Source: Leptospira congkakensis
GTDB lineage: Bacteria > Spirochaetota > Leptospiria > Leptospirales > Leptospiraceae
DNA: 64,000 bases
Direction: 5' to 3'
NCBI RefSeq assembly: GCF_004770265.1
Contig: NZ_RQGQ01000017.1
Location: 620,001 to 684,000 of the forward strand
Positions 54,800-63,547 of this stretch are shown here, one piece after another. The notes under the pieces were generated by a model, which was not told the DNA's origin, ran no database searches, and saw nothing but the letters and a program-made list of their open reading frames with translations. Both the position numbers and the translations under genes were made by a program. The stretch's first letter is position 1, and every line of letters begins with the position of its first letter.

Positions 54800-56494
54800 A
54801 TGAATCAATTGAAAACTACAGTTTCCATTCTCCTTTTCGTAAGTTTTTTATTTGGAAATTGTAAACCAGTCGATGATAACGATCCGCTAAGCGACAATCT
54901 ATTTTACATTTTATTGTTTTCTGCCCTAGCCAATGCGAAAGAGGAATACTGCTCTTTTTCTCCGAATACAAACGGAGACGTTCTTTATAACGACCAGTGG
55001 CATTTACGAAACTTGGGTCAATTTGGGGGAACGATTGGTGAGGATGCCAACGTTTTTCCTGTTTGGAACCAAGGAGCATCTGGAAATCAAGTTATTGTCA
55101 GTGTTGTGGACGATGGCCTTGACATTCGGCATGAGGATCTCTCCTCAAATATTTCTGTCACTGCTCGTGGATTAAATCTTTTAAACAATACTATATATCC
55201 AACTCATACTTATTCGACTAGTTTCCACGGAACTGCTGTTGGAGGAGTGATTGCTGCTAGAGCGAACAATGGAGTTGGTGTTCGTGGAGCTGCCCCCTGT
55301 TCAAAGTTAGTTGGTGTTAATATTTTAGAAAAGTCTACAATTTATACTTCTGATGAATATAGAGCTATGGTCAACGAATCGGCTCGAGTTTCTATTTCCA
55401 ATAATAGTTGGGGATCTCCAGATGGATATGGTTGGCTTTGGCCTTCCAGTTCCCTTTGGCAACAAGGTGTGAAAGAAGGTCTGCAAACAGGGAAAGCTGG
55501 AAAAGGATCCGTGTATGTTTGGGCTGCCGGAAATGGCGCGAACGGGGGGACAATTTCTGCACCAGTTCTCGTAGACAATGCAAATTACGACGGTCAGGCG
55601 AACTATTACGGAGTGATGGCAATTGGTGGAATTGGTGAAGATGGTAAAAAAGCAAATTATTCAGAATCTGGTGCCAATGTATGGGTAGTTGCTCATACCC
55701 AAGGTAACAATACAACATCTTATACGACTGCTATTTCTACTACGGATGCTTCTGGATCCTTTGGACTGAATACAGGAAATATTGCTGGCGATTATTCACA
55801 ATCTAGCTACACAAAAAGGTTTAATGGAACATCATCATCTACTCCGTTAGCAGCAGGAGTCATTGGATTATTGTTAAGTCAATATCCAAATTTATCTTGG
55901 CGCGACGTACGAGAGTTAGTTGCTTATTCTGCAAGAAAAAACGATCCAGCAGATGCTGATTGGTCAGTAAATGGGGCTGGTTTAAATATCAATCATAAAT
56001 ACGGTTTTGGTGCAGTCGATGCGACAAGTTTACTCTCAATGTCCAATAATTGGCCTCTCATTACCGCTAGTCAAATTATAGATACAAGAAATGCACTTAC
56101 ACCAAATGTACCAATTCCAGACAATGATCTAATGACTGGTGCCACAGTGAATTATTCTGTGACTTCACCAATTTCTTATATTGAATATGTTGATCTTGAA
56201 TTTACTTCGAATCATACTTATTTTCCAGAATTATATATACTTGTTATTTCCCCTAATGGAACCATTAGTTTCTTAGCAGAACCACATGGATGTGCTAATC
56301 CTTATAGTAATTCCTTTTGTACATCTGGTAACACCTCAATTGCTGCTATGACAGGATCTTCAACCTATCGTTTTGGAATGGCACGTAATTTAGGAGAAAA
56401 TCCGAATGGAACTTGGATCATCAGAGTTTATGACGCAAGTGCCACAGATACTGGATCTATTAACTCAGTTCAATTAAGATTTTACGGTAGGTAA
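54800..56494 (+). CDS. Kexin/subtilisin-like serine protease lipoprotein with P domain
   Basis: A 564-residue S8 protease. Lipobox ILLFVSFLFGNC (cysteine at 21). The triad is D in SVVDDGLDIRHEDL, H in STSFHGTAVGGVIAA and S in NGTSSSTPLAAGV; the oxyanion asparagine lies in SNNSWGSPDG. After the catalytic domain a P/proprotein-convertase beta domain (about 425-564; YIEYVDLEFTSNHTYFPEL ... GTWIIRVYDAS) follows. There is no inhibitory prodomain before the catalytic part. That prodomain appears as the next gene. Surface-exposed proteolysis of host or environmental protein is possible. Confidence 0.92.
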   Translation: MNQLKTTVSILLFVSFLFGNCKPVDDNDPLSDNLFYILLFSALANAKEEYCSFSPNTNGDVLYNDQWHLRNLGQFGGTIGEDANVFPVWNQGASGNQVIVSVVDDGLDIRHEDLSSNISVTARGLNLLNNTIYPTHTYSTSFHGTAVGGVIAARANNGVGVRGAAPCSKLVGVNILEKSTIYTSDEYRAMVNESARVSISNNSWGSPDGYGWLWPSSSLWQQGVKEGLQTGKAGKGSVYVWAAGNGANGGTISAPVLVDNANYDGQANYYGVMAIGGIGEDGKKANYSESGANVWVVAHTQGNNTTSYTTAISTTDASGSFGLNTGNIAGDYSQSSYTKRFNGTSSSTPLAAGVIGLLLSQYPNLSWRDVRELVAYSARKNDPADADWSVNGAGLNINHKYGFGAVDATSLLSMSNNWPLITASQIIDTRNALTPNVPIPDNDLMTGATVNYSVTSPISYIEYVDLEFTSNHTYFPELYILVISPNGTISFLAEPHGCANPYSNSFCTSGNTSIAAMTGSSTYRFGMARNLGENPNGTWIIRVYDASATDTGSINSVQLRFYGR

Positions 56495-56497
56495 ACA

Positions 56498-57079
56498 ATG
56501 AACAGACATAAAAAAGGAAATTCTTTCAATCGTATCTACTTGTTAACGTTAGTTTGTTGCCTATCTGTTTCTGTGAGTGCAGAACCAAAAGAACCACCAA
56601 GTTCTATTACTTTTGTAGAGGGTGGAGTAAAAAAAACTTTCTACAGAAATCCAAATGTAATGGCAGAATTCGTTAACCCACAACAATCCTTGGCGAACCA
56701 ACAAAAAAATCAGGGAAAACAAGGAATCAAAACAGGATGGAACGTACGGCCCGCAGGAAAGGAACTGTTTCCAAAATCGACGAAATCCTCACTGACTGCT
56801 AACGTAACAGAGGTGTACTCTACTTCGTTTGGTTCAGGTCCGAGTATAGTTTTACCAGGGATCATCATTGTGACTTTTTCTAGTGATCAATCTCAAGATT
56901 CATTGGAACGAATTTCTAAAAAGTATGGAATTCAAATTCAGAATAAATTTTCTCCAAGATTAGTGAGTTTTCAAACAGAACCAGGGTTTTTATCTGTGGA
57001 AAAAGCAAATGAAGTTCTTACGGAATCGAATGTATTGGAAGCTTATCCAGATACAGCCGTTGAAAAAAGTTTAAAGTAA
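56498..57079 (+). CDS. Exported I9-like inhibitor / detached protease prodomain
   Basis: A 193-residue exported protein (signal IYLLTLVCCLSVSVSAEP) 3 bases after the protease gene. The C-terminal 80 residues (GIIIVTFSSDQSQDSLERIS, KKYGIQIQNKF, SVEKANEVLTESNVLEAYPD) match the inhibitor I9 / fervidolysin-type prodomain of subtilisins: beta-alpha-beta with the final A-Y-P-D-like tail that normally lies in the active site. Likely chaperone and inhibitor of the neighbouring protease acting in trans. Sequence similarity to the family is moderate but the position supports it. Confidence 0.78.
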   Translation: MNRHKKGNSFNRIYLLTLVCCLSVSVSAEPKEPPSSITFVEGGVKKTFYRNPNVMAEFVNPQQSLANQQKNQGKQGIKTGWNVRPAGKELFPKSTKSSLTANVTEVYSTSFGSGPSIVLPGIIIVTFSSDQSQDSLERISKKYGIQIQNKFSPRLVSFQTEPGFLSVEKANEVLTESNVLEAYPDTAVEKSLK

Positions 57080-57081
57080 AA

Positions 57082-57091
57082 TTCGCATAAC
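57082..57091 (+). repeat. Intergenic copy of the dispersed word TTCGCATAAC
   Basis: One of 13 exact copies counted by eye. This copy is between a plus-strand stop (57079) and the end of a minus-strand gene (57104), so codon use cannot explain it. Other copies start at 1083, 46711, 48038, 57800, 59275 and 63466 on the plus strand, and at 5916, 13375, 16159, 20848, 26762 and 38517 as the complement GTTATGCGAA. Confidence 0.7.
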
Positions 57092-57103
57092 AAGTGTAGT
57101 TGA

Positions 57104-58714
57104 TTACATCGCTAGAAAAAAATATATCAATTTTAAGATTTCCTGTTTCCTCACTGGTTTAGAAAGATAAGATGTAATTCCTGCTAAAAAACTTTTGCTG
57201 ATATCTTCTTTTTGTACGTTTGCTGAAATTGCAATGATAGGAATAGAGTTTGTGGCACTAGTTTGATTGGCCACTTCCATTTTTCGTATTTCCCTTGTCG
57301 CTTCTAACCCATCCATTTCAGGCATTTGCATATCCATTAAAATGATGTCGAATTTTTGTGTTTTGTAATTTTCTAAAGCTTGTTTTCCATTATAAGCAGT
57401 AACAATTTCGATTGGGTATTTTCGAAAAAATGTTTTAATGATAAAAATATTTTCTTCTGAATCTTCTGCTAATAGAACTCTGCAGGTTGGGAAATTTTCT
57501 GGTTCAGGGAGTTCTAAATTCAACCAGTGTTGGTTGATTCCCGAAATGCGTTTGATAAAACCTTCATAGGGAATTTCAAAGATAAAATTAGATCCTAAAC
57601 CAACTTCACTGACTACAGAAATATCTCCACCCATGAGTTGGATTAATTTTTTTGTAATTGTGAGTCCAAGACCGGTTCCACCATACTTTCTAGTGGTAGA
57701 ACTATCTACTTGTGTAAAACTTTCAAAGATTGATGTTAGTTTTTCTTTCGGTATTCCAATTCCGGTATCTTTTACTGAAATTTTTAAATTTTTCTTATTT
57801 TCGCATAACGAAGCAGTTACGGTTATTTTTCCTTTTTCCGTAAACTTCATTGCATTACCTAATAAATTGATGAGAACCTGTTGTAATCGTGTAGAATCTC
57901 CAGCTATACTTTCCGCGATATCGTCTTCCACATGAAATTCAACTTCGATTCCTTTTACTTTTGCTTTCATAAAAAACAAAGAAATGGTTTCCGTCATTAG
58001 GTTTCGAATCGAGAAATGGATATGTTCCATCTCAAATTTTCCAGATTCGATTCTCGATAAATCCAAAATATCGTTTATGATGTTGAATAGGGCTTTTCCG
58101 GAGTTGCGAAGTACAGTTAAGTATTCTTGTTGTTCTTCTGTTAACTTCGTTTCATTTAGTGTGTCAGTCATTCCGAGAATTGCGTTTAAAGGAGTTCTGA
58201 TTTCATGACTCATGGATGCCAAAAAATCAGTTTTTGCCTGTGATGCTTTTTGTGCTTCACCTTCTCTTTGATTTGCTAAAGTCATTTGTTCTCGCAAAAG
58301 TTTTTCTCGAACCACTTGTTGTGAGACATCGGAAATTTGAATCATACAAAAATGATCTGTTTCGTTTTCGATAGTAATTGGAATGATATGTAGGTATTGA
58401 TAAATTCTTTCGTTTAGTTCTCTTTTTTTTTCGTTATCATAAAGTGGAAACGGAAATGGATTTAGAGTATGGGTTAATATAGAATATTGAGAATATTGTA
58501 AACAAAGTTCAATGGATTGGAATGTTCTGGTATCTTTTAATTCGGGGAATTTATCTAAAAAAGAAGAATGTGTTAGTTCAGATTCTTGGAATCCTGAACT
58601 TTTTAAAAACCAACTATTGGCTAAAACAATATTGAGATTTTGATCTAGAATTAAGATCCCTATTCCAGATTTTTTCACAATTGCCAGTAGATGTTTTTCG
58701 CTTAAAGAATTCAC
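57104..58714 (-). CDS. Hybrid sensor histidine kinase (PAS-HisKA-HATPase-receiver)
   Basis: A 536-residue cytosolic kinase. An N-terminal PAS-type domain (GIGILILDQNLNIVLANSWF) is followed by the H box SMSHEIRTPLNAILG (histidine near 168), N box NLLGNAMKFTEKG, G1 KDTGIGIPKE and G2 YGGTGLGLTI. The C-terminal receiver has VLLAEDSEEN, phospho-acceptor ILMDMQMPEMDG (near 457) and the KP pair in YLSKPVRK. Its start overlaps the CheC-like stop (ATGA), so it signals in a cluster with that phosphatase and a CheY-like protein. Confidence 0.93.
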   Translation of the reverse strand: MNSLSEKHLLAIVKKSGIGILILDQNLNIVLANSWFLKSSGFQESELTHSSFLDKFPELKDTRTFQSIELCLQYSQYSILTHTLNPFPFPLYDNEKKRELNERIYQYLHIIPITIENETDHFCMIQISDVSQQVVREKLLREQMTLANQREGEAQKASQAKTDFLASMSHEIRTPLNAILGMTDTLNETKLTEEQQEYLTVLRNSGKALFNIINDILDLSRIESGKFEMEHIHFSIRNLMTETISLFFMKAKVKGIEVEFHVEDDIAESIAGDSTRLQQVLINLLGNAMKFTEKGKITVTASLCENKKNLKISVKDTGIGIPKEKLTSIFESFTQVDSSTTRKYGGTGLGLTITKKLIQLMGGDISVVSEVGLGSNFIFEIPYEGFIKRISGINQHWLNLELPEPENFPTCRVLLAEDSEENIFIIKTFFRKYPIEIVTAYNGKQALENYKTQKFDIILMDMQMPEMDGLEATREIRKMEVANQTSATNSIPIIAISANVQKEDISKSFLAGITSYLSKPVRKQEILKLIYFFLAM

Positions 58715-59316
58715 TGTTTCAACTTTTCAATCAGCACTCTTGAGAGATTTTTAATACTATCGAAATTCAGAATAAAAAAGATATACCCTTTGATATCTTT
58801 ACCTTTCAGTTTATAATCGATAAAAACTAAAAGGATTGAGTTGTCTTTTTGAGGACTTCTTTGGATGATTAGATCCTCATATTTACCAGCGAAAAATTCT
58901 GGAACATGTGTTTCTATTTTATAATTAGAAAGTTTGGCTAAATTGGATAAAACCGCATTTAGTATGATGTTTCCAATTTCACTCAGTGCATCTTTTTCGA
59001 ACTGAGAAACTTCGTTTAATGCAATATAGTCTTTCATCATCATTTTGACTATTTCCAAACTTGCACTTTTATGAAACAAAAGAAACGCAGAACCATCTCC
59101 AATTTCGCCGATAAACTTTTGTTCGATGGTGCAAACGTCATGATTTGCAAGATGGGCTATGTTTTTTGCTTCTTCCGCGGTAATGAGTTGTAGGCTTGGG
59201 ACTGTGAGTAAAATTTCATCGGAAATCATTTCCCCCATTAATTTTGCGGCACCACCCAAACTGATATTGAATAGTTCGCATAACGAGTCTTTTTCTAGTG
59301 GTGATAAGGAATTCAT
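58711..59316 (-). CDS. CheC-like phosphatase
   Basis: A 201-residue protein with the two internal repeats of CheC/FliY: LCELFNISLGGAAKLMGEM near residues 12-30 and EKDALSEIGNIILNAVLS near 105-122. Each has E..N spacing typical of the D/S-x3-E-x2-N active site that dephosphorylates CheY-P. Both sites look intact. It sits between the response regulator and hybrid kinase genes, so its target may be that regulator rather than the flagellar CheY. Confidence 0.82.
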   Translation of the reverse strand: MNSLSPLEKDSLCELFNISLGGAAKLMGEMISDEILLTVPSLQLITAEEAKNIAHLANHDVCTIEQKFIGEIGDGSAFLLFHKSASLEIVKMMMKDYIALNEVSQFEKDALSEIGNIILNAVLSNLAKLSNYKIETHVPEFFAGKYEDLIIQRSPQKDNSILLVFIDYKLKGKDIKGYIFFILNFDSIKNLSRVLIEKLKQ

Positions 59317-59317
59317 A

Positions 59318-59677
59318 TTAGTCCAAATGTGGGAGAATTTTTTCTGGAGATACAGGTTTTTCTACAAAATCAATTCCTAATGATTTTGCTCTATTTTTGA
59401 TTGCATCTTGAATGTTAGCAGTAATCAAAACTATCTTTGTGTCTTTGTAATTCTTTTTAAGTTCTTCTGCCAAATCCAATCCAGACAGATTTCCTGGCAT
59501 ATTCTGGTCTAAAGTGAAAAAATCGATATCTTGGTGGTCAGTCAAAATAGATTTAGCCGCATCAGCAGAATCAGCTTCTAGGATTTCCCAATTAGGGAAT
59601 TTTTCTAAAATTATTTTTCGGATCATCAAACGAGTGACCGTGCTATCGTCTACGATTAGCGCTTTTTTTTGTGACAT
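59318..59677 (-). CDS. CheY-like single-domain response regulator
   Basis: A 119-residue receiver. KKALIVDDSTVTRLMI gives the metal aspartates, TLDQNMPGNLSG the phospho-acceptor (near 57) and LITANIQ and FVEKPVSP the Thr/Lys switch. No output domain. It is the first gene of the response regulator - CheC-like - hybrid kinase operon, with 1 base between its stop and the next start. Confidence 0.93.
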   Translation of the reverse strand: MSQKKALIVDDSTVTRLMIRKIILEKFPNWEILEADSADAAKSILTDHQDIDFFTLDQNMPGNLSGLDLAEELKKNYKDTKIVLITANIQDAIKNRAKSLGIDFVEKPVSPEKILPHLD

Positions 59678-59762
59678 ATAGATTGCCTTAAATTCGAACT
59701 AGATTATATATGAAATTGCACCTATTAACTGACGGAAAAAACTATCTAATCCCCGACCATAC

Positions 59763-60260
59763 ATGCGATCCAAATACTTTATATTTTTATTTTTATACAT
59801 TTTTTGCTTCTGCAAGTCGAACCAAAAAATCTGCGAAGGAGAAAATTGCAGAACTGGAAAATTTCAGGTAACCTACAAAAATGGTGATCATTTCGATGGA
59901 GATTTTTTAGAGGATACGAAACACGGATCAGGAATTTATCAATATTCTAATGGTGATATTTTCGAAGGTGAATACCAGTTTGGATATAAAGAGGGGTCTG
60001 GAACTTATCGCTATGCTAACGGGGATAAATTTACCGGATTGTATTCCAAAGGGAAAAGAAATGGTCCTGGAAAATACACTTTCGCAGATGGACTTGTTTT
60101 GGAAGGGAATTGGGAAAACAACCAATTGCAGGGTCAAGCAAAGATAGTGAATGCAAAAGGTAGTTTGGTACTCGAAGGAATTTGGAAAGACAGTCAGTGG
60201 ACTGGAATCACACCGACTTCTGCTTCAACCAATGGTATCGAAATTTCGAACCCCGAGTGA
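59763..60260 (+). CDS. MORN-repeat lipoprotein
   Basis: A 165-residue lipoprotein (FLFLYIFCFC, cysteine at 17). At least four MORN repeats are visible: YKNGDHFDGDF, YSNGDIFEGEYQFGYKEG, YANGDKFTGLYSKGKRNG and FADGLVLEGNWENNQLQG. Repeat spacing is about 23 residues. MORN proteins in bacteria are often peripheral membrane scaffolds; here it should sit in the outer envelope. Its last 36 bases overlap the 3' end of metF. Confidence 0.88.
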   Translation: MRSKYFIFLFLYIFCFCKSNQKICEGENCRTGKFQVTYKNGDHFDGDFLEDTKHGSGIYQYSNGDIFEGEYQFGYKEGSGTYRYANGDKFTGLYSKGKRNGPGKYTFADGLVLEGNWENNQLQGQAKIVNAKGSLVLEGIWKDSQWTGITPTSASTNGIEISNPE

Positions 60261-61112
60261 TTCGTAAATTTTCCTAGTCGCCTTAGATTTGTTAAGTGTA
60301 TACATGTGAATGCCCGCAACTTTATGATCTAACAAATCCCTGACTTGTTCTGTTGCCCAATGGATTCCCACATTTTCTGCATAAGAATCATCTTCTGCGC
60401 GGGAAAGAGATTTTAATAATTTTGCTGGGAAATTGGTTCCTAAAGACAACTCCGCCATTCTTGCCATTCCTTTTCGGGAAGTGACAGGCATAATTCCGGC
60501 AATGATGGGAACTTTGATTCCTGCAATTTCACATCGCTCTACAAAATCATAAAAGTAGTTATTGTTAAAAAACATTTGAGTGCAAATGTAATCGGCACCT
60601 TGGTCTACTTTCCATTTTAGGTATTCAATTTCTTTTAAACGATTGGGAGTAGAAGGATGTCCTTCCGGAAATCCAGCGATTCCAATTCCCATTTCAGGAT
60701 ATTCTTTTTTGATAAACGATACCAATTCACCAGCGTAAGCAAAACCGTTTTCGGTTTGTTTGAATTCTGTTTGTCCTTTCGGTGGATCTCCGCGTAGAGC
60801 CATGATATTGTGGATTCCACTTTTTTCGTATCGTTTGAGGATTTCTTTAATTTCATCTTTGGTAGAACCGACGCAGGTAAGATGACTAACAATCGTTAAA
60901 CCAGTCTCTTTTTGGAGTTTTACAACTAAGTCATGGGTGAGGTCTCTTGTTGATCCACCAGCCCCATAAGTTACACTTACATAAGCCGGGTTCATTTGGG
61001 ACAATTCTTGGATGTTTTGGAACAAATCCGCCGAGGCTTCCTCATTTTTTGGAGGGAAAAACTCGAAGCTGATGGTTGTTTGTTTTTTACCGAGAATCTG
61101 AGAGATATGCAT
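60225..61112 (-). CDS. metF: Methylenetetrahydrofolate reductase
   Basis: A 295-residue FAD-containing barrel. TISFEFFPPKNEE contains the catalytic glutamate, VSVTYGAGGSTRD, HLTCVGSTKDEI and NIMALRGDPP the folate and flavin parts, and ITPMFFNN-like DYICTQMFFNNNYFYDF the central strand. Produces 5-methyl-THF for methionine. It follows a short-chain dehydrogenase gene by 12 bases, so it is not preceded by its own riboswitch. Confidence 0.95.
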   Translation of the reverse strand: MHISQILGKKQTTISFEFFPPKNEEASADLFQNIQELSQMNPAYVSVTYGAGGSTRDLTHDLVVKLQKETGLTIVSHLTCVGSTKDEIKEILKRYEKSGIHNIMALRGDPPKGQTEFKQTENGFAYAGELVSFIKKEYPEMGIGIAGFPEGHPSTPNRLKEIEYLKWKVDQGADYICTQMFFNNNYFYDFVERCEIAGIKVPIIAGIMPVTSRKGMARMAELSLGTNFPAKLLKSLSRAEDDSYAENVGIHWATEQVRDLLDHKVAGIHMYTLNKSKATRKIYESLGVRNFDTIG

Positions 61113-61124
61113 AAAACCTATCCT

Positions 61125-61940
61125 CTAAACAGGAATATTTTTCTCAAGTCCCTTGTTTGCCAGAAGCCAACCTTTTGATGCTTTTGTTTTCACCGCCAAC
61201 CACAGGGAAAATTTTGGAAACAAGGCTGGAAGGATGACAATCGAAGCTCGTAAATAAGAAGGAACCATAACTTCTCCAGGATTCTTTTTGATGGCATAAA
61301 CAATGGCGTCTGCTACCTTAGGGGGTTCAATGACAGGGGTGAAAAGAGAAGGTTTGACACCATCAATCATCCTTGTATTTACCATTGTCGGACAAATCCA
61401 ACTAACACCGATTTGTGTTTCATAAAGTTCCATTTTCAGAGCTTGGGAAAATCCAACCATTGCATGTTTGGTTGCGGAATAGGTTACCGTTCCTTCTGTA
61501 CCAAATTTACCTGCGATACTTGCTAAATTGATAATTGCGGCTTCTTTCTGATTTTTTAAGATGGGTAGGGAAAGATAAACCAATTTCATCGGCGCATTCA
61601 CATTGATTTGGATGGCCTTACTCCAAACAGAAAAATCCTTTCCTTCGTAAAGACCACTTGGTGCAATCCCTGCGTTGTTGATTAAAATTTGATATTCTAA
61701 ACGTTTTTTTTGGATTTGTTTGATTAGAGATTCGATATCAGATTCTTTAGAAAGATCACAAGCAAATCCGTAAAATTTCCTTCCGAGAGATTCGACTTTG
61801 TTTTGGATTTCTTTTAATAACGGTAATTTAATATCAACACCAATGATATCATTCCCTTCTTTTGCCAATCGTTCCGCCGTCAAAGCACCGATTCCCATAC
61901 CACATCCAGTGATTAATATTGTATTTCCAGAAAGTTTCAT
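61125..61940 (-). CDS. Short-chain dehydrogenase/reductase
   Basis: A 271-residue SDR: ITGCGMGIGAL (cofactor), NNAGIAPSG, NLASIAGKFG and YSATKHAMVG. C-terminal SLWLAVKTKASKGWL is hydrophobic and may dock to the membrane, as in steroid/lipid-reducing SDRs with a C-terminal amphipathic region. It precedes metF in one unit. Substrate unknown. Confidence 0.9.
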   Translation of the reverse strand: MKLSGNTILITGCGMGIGALTAERLAKEGNDIIGVDIKLPLLKEIQNKVESLGRKFYGFACDLSKESDIESLIKQIQKKRLEYQILINNAGIAPSGLYEGKDFSVWSKAIQINVNAPMKLVYLSLPILKNQKEAAIINLASIAGKFGTEGTVTYSATKHAMVGFSQALKMELYETQIGVSWICPTMVNTRMIDGVKPSLFTPVIEPPKVADAIVYAIKKNPGEVMVPSYLRASIVILPALFPKFSLWLAVKTKASKGWLLANKGLEKNIPV

Positions 61941-61984
61941 ATCTTAAAACTAAGTGATTTTTTACTTTCGTCAATCGGAATCGA

Positions 61985-62755
61985 ATGAGAAATAGACCCA
62001 TGGAATATAGATTGTTAAAAACGGAATTGGGTCACAGGCTTGTCACTGTCACTTCCACAAACGAATGGATTCGTGATCTGTCCATTCCCTTTGGTTCCTG
62101 GGTAATTGCTGATGAACAAACGGCAGGAAAAGGTCGTGGGCAAAATGTTTGGCAATCGTTAGGCGAAGATCCTTTAATTTTTTCAGGTAAAATAAGGATT
62201 TCTGCTGCGGAAATTTCCCTGCCCCTGTTATCTATTTTTGTTTCTTCTGCTGTATTAAAAACAATCTTTCATTTTTTCCCAGAACGAGAAACCGATACCA
62301 CAGTGAAGTGGCCCAATGATATCTATCGCGGTGATAAAAAAGTCGGAGGGATTTTGGTTCAGTCCGAGTTTATCAACGGTGTTTTTGATGTGGTTGTGGG
62401 GATTGGTCTTAATTTTTTTGGAACTAATGTTCCTGAAACCTTAAAAGACAAAGCAACTTTTTTATGTGAGAAACCACTCGAGGAAGGAGTTCTAGAACGA
62501 TTTGCAAATCAGCTAATTCTTGATCTAAACCAATCAGTGATTTCGTTACTCGACCAAGGACAAGTATTGAGAGATTTAGTTTGGATTGAGGATCATTCCT
62601 TATTAAAACACAAAGTCATTGAAACGGAATGGCAATCCAGAATGGTTCGCGGTCGTGTTTTGGGAATTGATGAATTAGGATTCCTTCTCATTATGACGGA
62701 AACCGGCGAAAAGATTGAACTCATGGACACTTCACCAAAATTTCGGATTATATAA
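61985..62755 (+). CDS. birA: Biotin--acetyl-CoA-carboxylase ligase
   Basis: A 256-residue BirA without the N-terminal DNA-binding domain (E. coli BirA has 321). VIADEQTAGKGRGQNVW is the biotin/ATP loop, TVKWPNDIYRGDKKVGGILV the catalytic core with the essential lysine, and VVGIGLNFFG. It biotinylates the carrier protein of acetyl-CoA carboxylase. The start may be ATG 61985 or the ATG 5 codons later. It is directly followed by coaX, a common pair. Confidence 0.92.
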   Translation: MRNRPMEYRLLKTELGHRLVTVTSTNEWIRDLSIPFGSWVIADEQTAGKGRGQNVWQSLGEDPLIFSGKIRISAAEISLPLLSIFVSSAVLKTIFHFFPERETDTTVKWPNDIYRGDKKVGGILVQSEFINGVFDVVVGIGLNFFGTNVPETLKDKATFLCEKPLEEGVLERFANQLILDLNQSVISLLDQGQVLRDLVWIEDHSLLKHKVIETEWQSRMVRGRVLGIDELGFLLIMTETGEKIELMDTSPKFRII

Positions 62756-63547
62756 ATGTCAGAATCACCATTATTATTAGTTATAGATGTGGGAAACACC
62801 AACACTGTGTTTGGTGTGTTTCGTGAGGGAGAAGACACTCCTGATTTTCATAAAAGAACCGTAACTCGAAAAGACCGAACATCAGATGAACTCGGACTTT
62901 TTCTAAAAGGATTTTTAACACAAGAAAATGTAAAAGCAGATCGTGTAAAAAAAGCCATCTACTCGAGTGTTGTTCCATCGTTAAATCCGATCGTTGAAAG
63001 AATGTTAGAAGATTGGTTTGACGTAAATCCTCTTCGTGTTCACTACCAAATGAATCTCAACTTTGGAATTAGTTATCCAAGACCTTTTGAAATTGGTGCA
63101 GATCGATTGGTAAACGCAGCTTATTGCGCCAAAACATATCCTGGAAAAAAAGCCATTCTTGTGGATTTAGGAACTGCTACCACCTTTTGTGTGATCAGTG
63201 AAAAACCGGAATATGTCGGCGGTGTGATTGCGCCAGGCCTTAAAATTTCAATGGATGCCTTAACTCGTAATACAGCGCAACTTCCTCCTATCGTCTTTGG
63301 TTCTCCGAAACGAGTTTTAGGCGAATCAACGGTAGAATCCATCCAAGCAGGATTTTTCTTTGGTTGGATTGGTCTTTTGAAAGAAATCGTTCGAGCTATC
63401 AAAGAAGAACACCCTGGAGATTACGTTGTTGTTGGAACAGGTGGGCTTGTCACAACCATTCACGCTTCGCATAACCAAGTGTTTGACGAAATAGATCCTA
63501 TGATGACCTTAAAAGGACTCAAAATCCTCGCCGATTTAAATTCCTAA
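62756..63547 (+). CDS. coaX: Type III pantothenate kinase
   Basis: A 263-residue ASKHA-fold kinase: [17 protein letters not shown] (P loop-like, aspartate), [27 protein letters not shown], then [10 protein letters not shown] and VVGTGGLV. Phosphorylates pantothenate in CoA synthesis. It begins directly after the birA stop. A copy of the dispersed word TTCGCATAAC is inside it (63466). Confidence 0.95.
   Translation: MSESPLLLVIDVGNTNTVFGVFREGEDTPDFHKRTVTRKDRTSDELGLFLKGFLTQENVKADRVKKAIYSSVVPSLNPIVERMLEDWFDVNPLRVHYQMNLNFGISYPRPFEIGADRLVNAAYCAKTYPGKKAILVDLGTATTFCVISEKPEYVGGVIAPGLKISMDALTRNTAQLPPIVFGSPKRVLGESTVESIQAGFFFGWIGLLKEIVRAIKEEHPGDYVVVGTGGLVTTIHASHNQVFDEIDPMMTLKGLKILADLNS

Noticed and set aside
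57082..57110. A dif/XerCD site beginning at TTCGCATAA
   Set aside because: The six bases and following 11 bases (TAGTTGATTAC) do not match the TTATGTTAAAT right arm. None of the 13 word copies is followed by a good right arm.
60225..61124. Riboswitch or leader before metF
   Set aside because: Only 12 bases separate metF from the upstream dehydrogenase gene on the same strand.
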